Origin: a virus
DNA length: 24,150 nt
IMG/VR virus record: IMGVR_UViG_3300028837_000876
Location: 1 to 24,150 of that record
Direction: 5' to 3' (one strand)
Every line of letters begins with the position of its first letter. Positions within the stretch are counted from its first letter, which is position 1. The position numbers were made by a program, and so were the translations under genes. Below are positions 1 through 7,568 of this stretch, piece after piece. The notes below the pieces were generated by a model. That model saw only the letters and a list, made by a program, of their open reading frames with translations. It did not search any database and was not told the origin of the DNA.

Positions 1-1
1 G

Positions 2-514
2 AGAAAGCGGGATGAGGCTATTATTCTTACCCTGGTAGATACTGGCGTAAGAGTGGGCGAAATGGAGCGCTTGAAATTGAAGGATATCGATTTGAGAGCT
101 CGGGTTATTGAAGTTTCTGGCAAGGGCAAAAAGAAACGGCTCATGAAGTTAAGCACTCCAACGGTGAAGGCAATCTGGGAATATCTTAAAGAGACTGAGA
201 AGATTCGGAAATGCGACAGCCTGTGGCTATCGGAAGAAGGCACAAGTCTAGGTATCTCAGGGCTCAAGCATGGTATTAAGAAGGTGATCAATAACGCAGG
301 CATAGCAGGCCATAAGGCGTCCCCCCATGTCTTTCGCCATACTTTCGCTAATACCGTCCTGGATTCAGGAGAGGCTGACTTGCTCGATTTGCAATATATG
401 CTCGGACATTCCAGCTTAAAAATGGTAGAACGCTACTCCCGAGCTCATAAGCAACAACGAGCATTGAAGGCCCAGGAGCGTGTTTCCCCGGTGGATAGAC
501 TCGGCTTGAAATAA
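2..514 (+). CDS. int: Tyrosine recombinase/phage integrase, C-terminal catalytic domain (5' end outside window)
   Basis: The open frame runs from the left edge, so the gene is cut by the window; an internal ATG at 53 is probably not the true start. The visible 170 residues form the catalytic domain of a tyrosine recombinase. The full active-site set can be seen in order: R in TGVRVGEM, a K in the GKGKKKR beta-hairpin, H-x-x-R in HVFRHTF, H in LGHSS, and the nucleophile Y in VERYSR. Family knowledge: such enzymes cut and rejoin attP and attB through a 3'-phosphotyrosine link and drive integration and, with an excisionase, excision. The N-terminal core-binding domain is missing from view. An excisionase-like HTH gene lies about 750 bp downstream on the same strand. 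A XerC/D-like chromosomal recombinase is possible, but the phage context favours an integrase. Confidence 0.93.
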   Translation, partial: RKRDEAIILTLVDTGVRVGEMERLKLKDIDLRARVIEVSGKGKKKRLMKLSTPTVKAIWEYLKETEKIRKCDSLWLSEEGTSLGISGLKHGIKKVINNAGIAGHKASPHVFRHTFANTVLDSGEADLLDLQYMLGHSSLKMVERYSRAHKQQRALKAQERVSPVDRLGLK

Positions 515-573
515 TTTAGCTCAAAAATCACTATTTCCTTTAAATTTTCCTCTTGCACAAAGCTAGAGCGGAC

Positions 574-602
574 TTGACAAAATTATTGTAATGTTTTACA
601 AT
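574..602 (+). promoter_or_regulatory. Sigma70-type promoter of the early + operon
   Basis: TTGACA at 574-579 is a perfect -35 box. It is followed by a 17-base spacer and TACAAT at 597-602, which matches five of six -10 positions. The next gene starts at 634 after an AAAGGAGG ribosome binding site. This is the best promoter in the window and should drive the three small + strand genes at 634-1427. Confidence 0.8.
585..602. promoter_or_regulatory. Inverted-repeat operator overlapping the -10 box
   Basis: The arms ATTGTAA (585-591) and TTACAAT (596-602) are perfect inverted repeats separated by TGTT. They cover the end of the promoter spacer and the whole -10 box. A dimeric repressor bound here would block RNA polymerase. 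No obvious repressor gene is in the window, so the regulator is unknown. Confidence 0.55.
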
Positions 603-633
603 ATCTATAGTAATAGAAAGGAGGTAAAGGAGA

Positions 634-1047
634 ATGACAAAACAAGAAGCAAGTCAAGCGCAGCGTAACTTCATTAGCAAATTACAAAGGCAATGCTTAG
701 AGGGCTATGACCAAATTAACAAGGAATCAATACGGACAGCCCCTGATTCCTACACAATAGAGATGGAAATAGAACGCACACTAAATTTCAATGACCCGTG
801 GGGCATTCATCATAATCCGATTTGGCACACGGCATCTCCGAACGAAACCCTTCGCAAGTTATGTCAATTCGTTGTCCCTCAAGCAGCCAATTGGGTATCG
901 GCGGGTATGCCGATCCCTGAACTAGACAAGGGGAAGGCATCACGAGTCATAGACTTCCTGAAAGATTGGAAGGTCGGGAGTCTGTATATTTTCCTGCACT
1001 TCCTTGATCCTGAGGGATTATTAGAAAAGATAAAGGAGGAACAGTAA
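634..1047 (+). CDS. Hypothetical early-operon protein (137 aa)
   Basis: I do not recognise this protein. It begins with ATG after two purine-rich ribosome binding motifs (AAAGGAGGTAAAGGAGA), 32 bases beyond a strong promoter with an operator. It is soluble, with no signal peptide or membrane segment. It is rich in Trp, Asn and Pro in the middle (NDPWGIHHNPIW) and ends in a charged helix (LLEKIKEEQ). It is the first gene of a three-gene operon that ends with an excisionase-like HTH protein, so a role in lysogeny control or early takeover is possible, but only from position. Confidence 0.75.
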   Translation: MTKQEASQAQRNFISKLQRQCLEGYDQINKESIRTAPDSYTIEMEIERTLNFNDPWGIHHNPIWHTASPNETLRKLCQFVVPQAANWVSAGMPIPELDKGKASRVIDFLKDWKVGSLYIFLHFLDPEGLLEKIKEEQ

Positions 1048-1245
1048 GTGGAACTTATGACACTGGCAGAATTCTCACGACGACAATACCCTGACTGGGA
1101 TGGTATTTGCATCATCTGCGGTCACGACTATCGAAATGGTTGTCAAGGAAATTGCACTTGCCTAAGTTGCAATTCCCAACGGCAGGATGATGAAAGGGAT
1201 GCACATGCTCTAGGAATCCAGCTAAGAGAAATAGAATCAAAATAA
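1048..1245 (+). CDS. Small cysteine-rich protein, probable zinc-binding (65 aa)
   Basis: The GTG start follows directly on the stop of the previous gene and sits 8 bases after AAAGGAGG; an in-frame ATG at 1057 is an alternative. The centre has two CxxC pairs, CIIC and CLSC, with two further Cys between them (GCQGNC). This is the pattern of a small zinc ribbon or zinc knuckle. The C-terminal 25 residues are charged and helical. The protein is translationally coupled to its upstream neighbour. Function is unknown; DNA binding or protein contact is an inference from the zinc motif. Confidence 0.7.
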   Translation: MELMTLAEFSRRQYPDWDGICIICGHDYRNGCQGNCTCLSCNSQRQDDERDAHALGIQLREIESK

Positions 1246-1265
1246 GTAAAAGGAGGTAAGGGAGA

Positions 1266-1427
1266 ATGAAATTATATTCAGTTAGGGAAGCGGCGAAACA
1301 GATTGGCATAACTCGTTCTTATGCTTATCTCTTAATTCAAATGCGCCGGCTAAAGGCTCAACGAATCGGTGCGCAGTTTGTTATATCTGATAAAGAGATA
1401 GAACGATTTAAAGAGACAAAGAATTGA
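1266..1427 (+). CDS. Excisionase-like HTH DNA-binding protein (53 aa)
   Basis: This short gene has a strong ribosome binding site (AAAGGAGGTAAGGGAGA) and an ATG start. The 53 residues match the winged-helix/HTH_17 excisionase type: SVREAAKQIGITRSYAYLLI forms the helix-turn-helix, followed by a basic stretch (MRRLKAQRIG) and the typical wing and tail (QFVISDKEIERFKE). Such proteins bend or mark att DNA and set the direction of recombination, or act as small regulators. Placement downstream of the integrase and last in the operator-controlled operon fits an Xis role. A MerR-like or transcriptional-control role cannot be excluded. Confidence 0.8.
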   Translation: MKLYSVREAAKQIGITRSYAYLLIQMRRLKAQRIGAQFVISDKEIERFKETKN

Positions 1428-1430
1428 AAT

Positions 1431-1478
1431 AAAAAAAACTTCCCCAACATCTAAGGCTATAACCTTAAACGCCGGGGG
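1431..1478 (-). terminator. Intrinsic terminator at the end of the late operon
   Basis: Read on the - strand, CCCCC (1474-1478) pairs with GGGG (1442-1445). An inner perfect hairpin lies between them: TAAGG/CCTTA, 1452-1456 with 1463-1467, loop of 6. The structure is followed by a run of eight T (1438-1431). It sits between the convergent early + operon and the late - operon. In the + direction the trailing U-tract is short (UUU), so stopping + transcription is less certain. Confidence 0.65.
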
Positions 1479-1512
1479 TTTATACTCGATTTGAGTAATT
1501 TATTTGGCTTGG

Positions 1513-1713
1513 CTATTTAAGTGACCGAATTTTCCTCAAAACTATTATCATTTCCTCGTGCGCGCAATCTGGGCAGGCATTTATAATTGTCCGAATTTCC
1601 TCTAATGTCTCACGTCTGCCCTCTTCCCATGCTTCGGCTTCCATCGTCAGAATAGCCCTCATGGGATTCCCAGGGTAACCTTCTTTTAACATCTGCTTAT
1701 ATTTATTCAGCAT
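1513..1713 (-). CDS. Hypothetical small acidic protein (66 aa)
   Basis: I do not recognise this protein. It is the last gene of the late operon, just before the terminator. Its ATG overlaps the stop of the upstream gene by seven bases, so it is likely translationally coupled. It is mostly helical and acidic (MEAEAWEEGRRETLEEIRTII), with one CPDC pair. There is no membrane segment. Confidence 0.6.
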   Translation of the reverse strand: MLNKYKQMLKEGYPGNPMRAILTMEAEAWEEGRRETLEEIRTIINACPDCAHEEMIIVLRKIRSLK

Positions 1714-2000
1714 GCGTTTCCTTCAGTTCTAGTAATTTCTATAACTATTGTGTCAGCGCCCTTTACTGCTGCCTTTTTGATCAGCTTTGTCACCTTATCT
1801 ATGTCATCGGAGGATTCAGTCAATATTGATGTCCGCCAACGACCATTGAATTTTTCCTGAAAAGCTGTCACATGATATTCAACGAAGCTGCAATCCTCTC
1901 CCGAATTGAACCAATTAAATAATCTAGCGGGCAGCCGTCTAATAGTAGATAGAATTTGACCTATCCTGAATGATAAAGCCCATAAAATAAAATACCACAT
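1707..2000 (-). CDS. Hypothetical protein with N-terminal membrane segment (97 aa)
   Basis: The first 20 residues (WYFILWALSFRIGQIL) are hydrophobic and read as a signal anchor. The next segment is basic (RRLPARLFNW) and probably faces the cytoplasm. The remainder is a soluble alpha/beta region (residues 35-97) with no motif I know. The ATG lies one base beyond the stop of the upstream small gene and follows an AAAGG motif. The position after the XhlA-like gene suggests an accessory lysis or late protein, but that is only positional. Confidence 0.6.
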   Translation of the reverse strand: MWYFILWALSFRIGQILSTIRRLPARLFNWFNSGEDCSFVEYHVTAFQEKFNGRWRTSILTESSDDIDKVTKLIKKAAVKGADTIVIEITRTEGNAC

Positions 2001-2001
2001 T

Positions 2002-2160
2002 CTACCTTTTCGGCCTCTTATCCTGTATCCGATTGACCGCCTCTTTTAACACCGGCAAGCAGAGCTGAATGACATGCCCATTCCACAGCTTAATTTCCGC
2101 CACTACTTCCCTCTGTCTGTGGACATCACACGTCCCTATTTTTACATTTTCCCCTTGCAT
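2002..2160 (-). CDS. Hypothetical small protein (52 aa), start uncertain
   Basis: This frame ends one base before the start codon of the 97-residue gene, which is normal operon packing. From the ATG at 2160 it encodes 52 residues with no known motif (KLWNGHVIQLCLPVLKEAV is a likely helix). The ribosome binding site is weak. The frame stays open and protein-like for about 17 more codons upstream (ending in YIHFWDKD) to a TGA near 2218, but without a standard start codon. It may be the remnant of a longer gene that lost its 5' end. Confidence is limited by size. Confidence 0.45.
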   Translation of the reverse strand: MQGENVKIGTCDVHRQREVVAEIKLWNGHVIQLCLPVLKEAVNRIQDKRPKR

Positions 2161-2251
2161 GTCTTTATCCCAAAAATGGATATATCTAACATCATAAAAT
2201 TTGACAGAGGCCGCGTCTCATTGATTTTTGAAGGCTAAATCGGCCTTTATC

Positions 2252-2575
2252 TCACCACCACCCCATGGCGTTTCCAAAGGCCTGAATCCCGCAACTGATA
2301 AGGCTGATAATAAAAAAAATCCCTCCGCTCGCTATGGCTATATTTTTCTTCGACATCCGTAAATAAGGATTCGCTGTTGGATTAGGATTATCATAACTAA
2401 ATAGAGAACCTTCCATTCTAGCGATTTTGCGGTCATGCTGTCGCACGGTTCCATTAAGTGCAATGAGCTGTTTCTTAATTTCGCCGACATCCTCACAGGT
2501 CATATTGCTCTGCTGCGCCAGCAATATCAGCAGCTCTTTTTCGCTTTTGGCTTCAAAATCAATGTGGCTTGGCAT
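2252..2575 (-). CDS. XhlA-like coiled-coil membrane protein (putative lysis accessory)
   Basis: The N-terminal part (residues 8-58) is a charged, heptad-like helix (EKELLILLAQQ; EIKKQLIALNGTVRQHDRKIARME). A single hydrophobic segment near the C-terminus (about 79-100) reads IAIASGGIFFIISLISCGIQ. This layout is that of hemolysin XhlA-type proteins, which sit in phage lysis cassettes and associate with the membrane together with a holin. The start overlaps the previous gene by 17 bases and follows AAGGAGAA. No endolysin is adjacent, so the lysis role is inferred from architecture only. Another small phage membrane protein is possible. Confidence 0.55.
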   Translation of the reverse strand: MPSHIDFEAKSEKELLILLAQQSNMTCEDVGEIKKQLIALNGTVRQHDRKIARMEGSLFSYDNPNPTANPYLRMSKKNIAIASGGIFFIISLISCGIQAFGNAMGWW

Positions 2576-2750
2576 CGGATTTCTCCTTCTGTAATGCCTT
2601 CTGACTTCCCTCAGCTTTGGCGTTGGTAATGATGACTTCAGTAAGCATTTGCTGAGCCTCTAATAAACTTACGTTGCCTGCAATCTGATATTCCGTTTTA
2701 AGGTCCTTACCGTTGCCAGAAACATTTTTGGCGATTGTGAATACCTGCAT
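2559..2750 (-). CDS. Hypothetical small protein downstream of the tail gene (63 aa)
   Basis: The ribosome binding site AAAGGAGGTAAATC before the ATG is excellent, and the spacing of 13 bases from the end of the large tail gene is normal for the operon. The protein begins with a beta-like segment (QVFTIAKNVSGNGKDLKTEYQI), continues with a helix (LLEAQQMLTEVIITNAKAE) and ends in a basic tail. I do not recognise the family. The location between tail tip and membrane protein is common for small late proteins of unknown role. Confidence 0.65.
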   Translation of the reverse strand: MQVFTIAKNVSGNGKDLKTEYQIAGNVSLLEAQQMLTEVIITNAKAEGSQKALQKEKSDAKPH

Positions 2751-2763
2751 GATTTACCTCCTT

Positions 2764-5385
2764 TTAAGATTTACTTTCCAATTTATCCAAGCGTTTGTTA
2801 ACAGCTAAAACGAACTCCTGCATAGCCCTAACAAGTAGCCATATCTGTGAACCTATGCTTATCCCAATCTGGGGCTCTGGGAGCCAGGGCTTTTTGGCTT
2901 CTTTGCCCTGCTTGACTTTTTCATTATATCGCTCCAGGCTTCTTTCGTAGTGCTCCATCGCCTGCTCATTATCTTCTTGTGTAGGTATCTCTAGCAGCTC
3001 AGGTGGGAATGTGCTTTTGTCCTTTCTGAAAATAGTCAAACCGTGGCCAGCACTCTCTAATTTCTTTTGGATGCTCCGGCTCATGTGCTTGCTAACCCTG
3101 TCCTCTAAAGTGACATATTCTGATGTAGCCCTTAAATTCATTACGGCTTCAAGTGGCTCCGCTATCTCTTCGCAATGGCTGGCTTCGAGAAACCGCTCAG
3201 ACCATATATAATCATGATGAAAATCCGCAGTGCCTATTCTATACGCTTCGTTCTCATCCACCAGCATGTCAGCATCTATAAGGATTTCATCATTGAGTAT
3301 AATCTGCCCATTCGAACTAGACAAAATAAGGTCAGTCTGTGCCTCTATTGTAATAGTGGATGTATTACACCATATCTGCACATTCCCATCACCAATCAAT
3401 CTTAAATGCTTACCAGAGGAGCCATAGGTCCCAATAGTGAAAGTTGTGCTAGAGGCATACATTTTGCCTGTGTTAGAGCCAGAGAATTTGAATTTGACCC
3501 ACTCAGCGCTAGTATTATCATCAATCGTTATACCACCAGAGTCAATTATAACTTTTCCTCCACCAGCACTAATTGCTCCATTAACTGTTAGAGTTTCCCC
3601 CGCTTCGATATTAGAAGCCTTGAGTGTTCCAGCAAATTCCCCTGCGGTGGCATAGACCGTCCCTCTAACGGTCACATCATTAAACTCCGCTGAACCATCC
3701 CCGTTTATAATCCAGCCTGCTGAGCCTGCCGAATAGTTGGATGACTTTATATCGTCGGTTACTGCGACTACACCGTCTAGCGTGATATTATCGGACTGAA
3801 TCTTGATACCTTCGGTAGAGATATTGATTTGGTGGATGACGTCGTTTTTGCTGACTTTTAGAGTGATATTACCGGCATTGACGGTTATCTGACCTTGAAG
3901 AGTAGAATCAGCATTGGTTCGATTGGTGACTTCTAAAGTGATATTATCGGCATTGACATCTATCAATCCTTCGAGCGTGGTATCACCGTTGATCCGATTG
4001 GTAACTTCAATCGAGATGTTATCGGCATTGACGCTTATGTTGCCTTCATTGGTAGTCACCTTGCCATCAAGCGTATTTATATTCGTTACATTGATGGAAA
4101 TATTATTGGTATTGACGCTTATGCTTGAGGTGTTTGTGCTTATCTGTGTATCCCTGACCAGCTCCCATTCCCCGGCTTTAATCTCATCAGCGCCAACACA
4201 GGCAGCCCGATACAATTTATTATGGTCGTTTGTATCGAACCACAAATCTCCTACACGAGTTGATGTAGGGATGCCATCTTGTTTAAATATAGTCACGCCA
4301 GCACCGACTTCAATTTTGTCTGCACTAATCTTGATTCCCTCTGCCGTGGCATTTATCGTTGCTATTACCTCGCCCGTTTCCCCGGATGATGACAAAGGCA
4401 TGAAGTCCAGCCTAGTCAGGTTTATGGTGCCTGTCGTGATGTAATCTCCCCGGATGGTAGTTTCGCCGCCGGTGGCCCAGTCCAGCACGGTAAATGTGCC
4501 TTTAACTATGACCTGCCCCGCCCCTATTACAGTCGCTATATGGTGGTCGAACTGCTGTCGATCATAGACTTCCGTAAGCGTGTCGGTTATGTCCTTGGTG
4601 CGGTTAGCCAGCTCCAATACCATGAGATGAGGATTCAGCAAATCAGGATGCTCAATCTTGACCACTTTCACCGCAACGTCTATGCCCAAATCCTCGTCAA
4701 TAACCGTTATGGTCGAGCCTAACTGCAAAGCCTCAAAGGAGAAATCATATTCCTCTGATTCGCTTAAATCCGCCGTGTCTACCCGATAATAAACCGGTGG
4801 GTTCTTGTAGTCTGCTATTAGCAAGTTCGCCCATGCCAGTAATGTATCAGGATGCGTGATGGACCTGTCCACAAACACGCCTGGATAAATCCCGCCCCAT
4901 TGTTCCTGGCTATCGGTATCTTCTACATAATCTTCCTCTTGCCCATCGGCATCGCTCAGCTTTATCCGTGCCGTGCCTTCACCTTCGCCGTAGGCATAGA
5001 TCCGATTGAACAGCTTGCTATAATCAATCTCCCGCTCGATGCCCTTCAAATTCTTGCGATACCGTATCTGTTGCCCCTTATCCTCGCCCAGGGAGCTGGC
5101 CCATTGCAGCTTCCTATCATTGTCCACATAAATATAGCCGCCCACGGTATCCCGTAGCCTGAATAGAGCTCTCAGAAGCCTATCCCCATCTACTTTAATT
5201 GACCGAGTGAGACTGGAATAATCGCCTGATATCGTCCCCACAGTAATCGCTGGCGTTAGCACCTGGAAATTAAGCAATGCCGTGACGATAGCCGAGACCG
5301 TTGCATCCTCAGCCTCATAGGAGGTAACCATTTCTTTCGCCAACTGCGATGCTAAATCCTGTGCTTCGATTTGTGTGATAATCAT
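2764..5385 (-). CDS. Tail-tip/receptor-binding protein: tail-associated domain followed by beta-repeat fibre
   Basis: Residues 1 to about 260 match the rest of the phage minor structural protein/prophage tail endopeptidase-like (Tal) N-terminal region, but the first part of that domain is absent and lies at the end of the upstream gene. Residues about 400-560 hold repeated coils of about 30 residues (variants of VNADNITLEVTNRTN), typical of trimeric beta-fibres. Residues about 560-730 give further beta-rich segments (GSAEFNDVTVRGTVYATAG). The last 140 residues are helical and charged, ending in a probable coiled coil (FVLAVNKRLDKLE). I see no S74 chaperone motif. The protein should sit at the tail tip and contact the host surface. 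The start ATG overlaps the upstream stop as ATGA and lacks a well-spaced ribosome binding site, so expression probably relies on reinitiation. Confidence 0.8.
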   Translation of the reverse strand: MIITQIEAQDLASQLAKEMVTSYEAEDATVSAIVTALLNFQVLTPAITVGTISGDYSSLTRSIKVDGDRLLRALFRLRDTVGGYIYVDNDRKLQWASSLGEDKGQQIRYRKNLKGIEREIDYSKLFNRIYAYGEGEGTARIKLSDADGQEEDYVEDTDSQEQWGGIYPGVFVDRSITHPDTLLAWANLLIADYKNPPVYYRVDTADLSESEEYDFSFEALQLGSTITVIDEDLGIDVAVKVVKIEHPDLLNPHLMVLELANRTKDITDTLTEVYDRQQFDHHIATVIGAGQVIVKGTFTVLDWATGGETTIRGDYITTGTINLTRLDFMPLSSSGETGEVIATINATAEGIKISADKIEVGAGVTIFKQDGIPTSTRVGDLWFDTNDHNKLYRAACVGADEIKAGEWELVRDTQISTNTSSISVNTNNISINVTNINTLDGKVTTNEGNISVNADNISIEVTNRINGDTTLEGLIDVNADNITLEVTNRTNADSTLQGQITVNAGNITLKVSKNDVIHQINISTEGIKIQSDNITLDGVVAVTDDIKSSNYSAGSAGWIINGDGSAEFNDVTVRGTVYATAGEFAGTLKASNIEAGETLTVNGAISAGGGKVIIDSGGITIDDNTSAEWVKFKFSGSNTGKMYASSTTFTIGTYGSSGKHLRLIGDGNVQIWCNTSTITIEAQTDLILSSSNGQIILNDEILIDADMLVDENEAYRIGTADFHHDYIWSERFLEASHCEEIAEPLEAVMNLRATSEYVTLEDRVSKHMSRSIQKKLESAGHGLTIFRKDKSTFPPELLEIPTQEDNEQAMEHYERSLERYNEKVKQGKEAKKPWLPEPQIGISIGSQIWLLVRAMQEFVLAVNKRLDKLESKS

Positions 5386-7130
5386 GTCCTTACATCCATC
5401 TCGCGAAATAGTCTGAATTTGCGCACCAATGCCCCGCTCGAATAATTCCTCAGCCAGATTTCATTAGCCAGGATGATATTTGCAGCTTTGCCATCATTGG
5501 CTGGTAAATTGAACGATAAGGTATGCGGGCTGTTTATCATCTGAGCATATGCAATATCATGGGCGTTCTCCAGGATAGCTATTAAATCCCCATCGCCATC
5601 ATGTAGTTCCAGAATATATCTGAGAGCGATTAGATGCTTGGCCGCAATTATGGACGGGATGAGCACAGCAACATCAATGCCAATCAGCGGAGCATAGATT
5701 ACCAGGGCCCCTTCCCAAGTTGGTGTTAATGCAGCGGAATCTATGGCTGCTAACACTGCCGAAATGTTTATGCCTAAACTCAAAGATGCAGCGAATGCTC
5801 CGCTCTCCATGGATACAAGCGGGACATCAATACCAGCGCCCAGATGGATAGTCGGAATCAAAGCTTGTCCATCTATGGAAATTAGAGGCGCATTAAATAT
5901 CCTGTCTAATCTCAGGATCGGTGCTAATCCAGCGCTGTCTATCGCAATCAATGGGCCTGCGATATTTATGCCCAAACTCAATATGCCAACTAGCGCTTCG
6001 CTATCTATGGTGATTAAAGGAACATCAACCTCAGTGCCTATCCCGACGGATGGCGCTATGGCTTGCCCGTCAATGCCGATTAGCGGAACGCCAAATAGCC
6101 TATCTAATATCAAGGATGGGTTCAGACCTTCAGCATTTATTTCCGCGGCCACGCCGTTTATCTTCTGGTCCAGGATAAATCCTGGCACAAAAACTTCGCT
6201 GGTTAATGCCACCACTGCTGGAGATATTTCTATGCCTAAGCCTGGTATCCCAGGATATGCTTGGCTGTCTATCAAGATTAAAGGGGCTGCAAATATTCTA
6301 TCTAAGATTAAGCTAGGGGCTATTGCTGCACTGCTAACAGAGACAAGAGGCGAATCAAAGATACGGTCAAGAATGAAGCTAGGAACATATCCCTGCCCGT
6401 TAATACCAACTAGGGGAGAGGCCAGAGACAGTCCCAGGCTCAACTCAGGAACTTTGCCTTCGCTGTTAACAGCCACTGATGGAGGCTGAACCTCGACATT
6501 GGTAACTGCTGCAGTATCTAGCTCGTAGATAAGTTCTGCATAGCTGTCACAGAGCCATATGGTATTAGCATCTCCGCCTACACCCGTGGGGTTGATATAT
6601 GGTGAGGCAGCAGACCTGTCAACCGAGAAGTCGGTGGTCGATAACTCATAGATAATGTCGGAAGCGGTATCACAATGCCATATCGTATTAGCGTCTCCAC
6701 CTATGCCATAGGGGGCAGAAGATGGTGAGCTAGCAGACCTGTCAACTGAGAAGTCAGTAGTCGATAGCTCGTAGATAAGTTCTGCATCCGAGTCACAGTG
6801 CCATATCGTGTTAGCATCTCCGCCTATGCCATGGGGGTAGGTATATGGTGAATCAGCAGACCTATCAACTGAGAAATCGGTGGTCGATAGCTCATAGATA
6901 AGGTCTGTAATGTAGTCACAGAGCCATATGGTATTAGCATCTCCGCCTATGCCGATGGGGGCGACATTTGGTGAGGCAGCAGACCTGTCAACTGAAAAAT
7001 CAGTGGTCGATAGCTCATAGATAAGGTCAGAAACGGGGGCACAATGCCATATGGTATTAGCATCTCCGCCTATGCCATGGGGGTTGCTATCTGGTGAGGC
7101 AGCAGACCTGATTACATCGCCAAAAGCCAC
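5382..7130 (-). CDS. Tail-tip protein with two repeat arrays and the first part of the Tal-like domain
   Basis: The start is GTG after AGGAGATAAGAC. Residues 8-212 are five 41-residue tandem units with the core GIGGDANTIW and YELSTTDFSVDRS, suggesting beta-propeller-like blades; two short patches in each unit differ from copy to copy. Residues about 213-495 are a second array of roughly 25-30-residue units of the type APLISIDGQALIP, probably a beta-solenoid. The last 80 residues (from RYILELHDGDGDLIAILENA through ANEIWLRNYSSG) match the beginning of the phage minor structural/Tal N-terminal domain, whose remainder starts the next gene. The fusion of repeats upstream of this domain is unusual. 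It probably binds host surface material. Confidence 0.72.
   Translation of the reverse strand: MAFGDVIRSAASPDSNPHGIGGDANTIWHCAPVSDLIYELSTTDFSVDRSAASPNVAPIGIGGDANTIWLCDYITDLIYELSTTDFSVDRSADSPYTYPHGIGGDANTIWHCDSDAELIYELSTTDFSVDRSASSPSSAPYGIGGDANTIWHCDTASDIIYELSTTDFSVDRSAASPYINPTGVGGDANTIWLCDSYAELIYELDTAAVTNVEVQPPSVAVNSEGKVPELSLGLSLASPLVGINGQGYVPSFILDRIFDSPLVSVSSAAIAPSLILDRIFAAPLILIDSQAYPGIPGLGIEISPAVVALTSEVFVPGFILDQKINGVAAEINAEGLNPSLILDRLFGVPLIGIDGQAIAPSVGIGTEVDVPLITIDSEALVGILSLGINIAGPLIAIDSAGLAPILRLDRIFNAPLISIDGQALIPTIHLGAGIDVPLVSMESGAFAASLSLGINISAVLAAIDSAALTPTWEGALVIYAPLIGIDVAVLIPSIIAAKHLIALRYILELHDGDGDLIAILENAHDIAYAQMINSPHTLSFNLPANDGKAANIILANEIWLRNYSSGALVRKFRLFREMDVRT
6495..7109 (-). repeat. 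Five in-frame 123-bp tandem repeats
   Basis: Five consecutive 123-bp units encode 41 residues each. The blocks encoding GIGGDANTIW and STTDFSVDRS are nearly identical between units. The codons for the five residues before GIGGD, and for the five after WHCD or WLCD, vary. Copy number could change by recombination or be miscounted in assembly. Confidence 0.9.
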
Positions 7131-7133
7131 GTC

Positions 7134-7559
7134 TTATCTCCTGTAAATTTGAGCTAAAGAAGGACGGGAATGCTTGCGGATTCCTTTTACTCCTTGGACG
7201 TATAATCCCTCTAGTTGCTCTTGAGTGGTCTTCCCGTTCAGTGAGTCAAGGTCTACCCCTTTTTGCTTGATGTGGGCTTGGAATAGGTCGGAGTTCTCTA
7301 CATCAAATCTGGCAGGTAACTTGTCAATTTCTGACTGTATCTCCTTATCAGTATAGAGAACTTTTATACCCTCTGTTTCTCGCCCCTCAAATTGGGATAT
7401 ATCTCTATCGTCCTCTATTACCCTAATTTCTATTTGAGGGGTAGATTCCAAATCCTGCCAGCCATAGCATTGGAGTGCAGGGTCTTTAGCTCGAACCCCT
7501 GCTGGTCTTCCCCCTCTGTCTCCCCTGGAAACATCAAACTGAATTAGCAATGCTTTCAT
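7134..7559 (-). CDS. Hypothetical tail-region protein (141 aa)
   Basis: The ribosome binding site AAGGAGGCTAA is strong. The protein has a beta-like N-terminus (KALLIQFDVSRGDRGGRPAGVRAKDP) followed by acidic, charged segments and a basic C-terminus. I do not recognise the family. It lies between the 27-residue micro-ORF and the repeat-bearing tail protein, four bases from the latter, so it is part of the same transcript and is probably made late. A structural or tail-assembly role is only positional. Confidence 0.65.
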   Translation of the reverse strand: MKALLIQFDVSRGDRGGRPAGVRAKDPALQCYGWQDLESTPQIEIRVIEDDRDISQFEGRETEGIKVLYTDKEIQSEIDKLPARFDVENSDLFQAHIKQKGVDLDSLNGKTTQEQLEGLYVQGVKGIRKHSRPSLAQIYRR

Positions 7560-7568
7560 TTAGCCTCC

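Noticed and set aside
879-1309. Two - strand ORFs opposite the early operon
   Set aside because: They overlap well-supported + strand genes with strong ribosome binding sites and show no motif.
2221-2251. Terminator hairpin after the XhlA-like gene
   Set aside because: AAGGC/GCCTT forms only a short stem, with no T-run on the - strand.
3914-4444. 176-codon + strand ORF opposite the tail fibre repeats
   Set aside because: A shadow of the NADNITLEV-type repeats, with apparent hydrophobic composition caused by the reverse complement.
5743-6489. 248-codon + strand ORF opposite the tail-tip repeat region
   Set aside because: It mirrors the repetitive beta-array of the real gene, so its repeats are a by-product; no motif supports it.
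6495-7109. CRISPR-like regular repeats
   Set aside because: The units are 123 bp, in frame, and encode a continuous tandem protein repeat; there are no short direct repeats with unique spacers.
5382-7130. Variable region of a diversity-generating retroelement
   Set aside because: The variable patches are between tandem copies, and no reverse transcriptase or template repeat is in the window.
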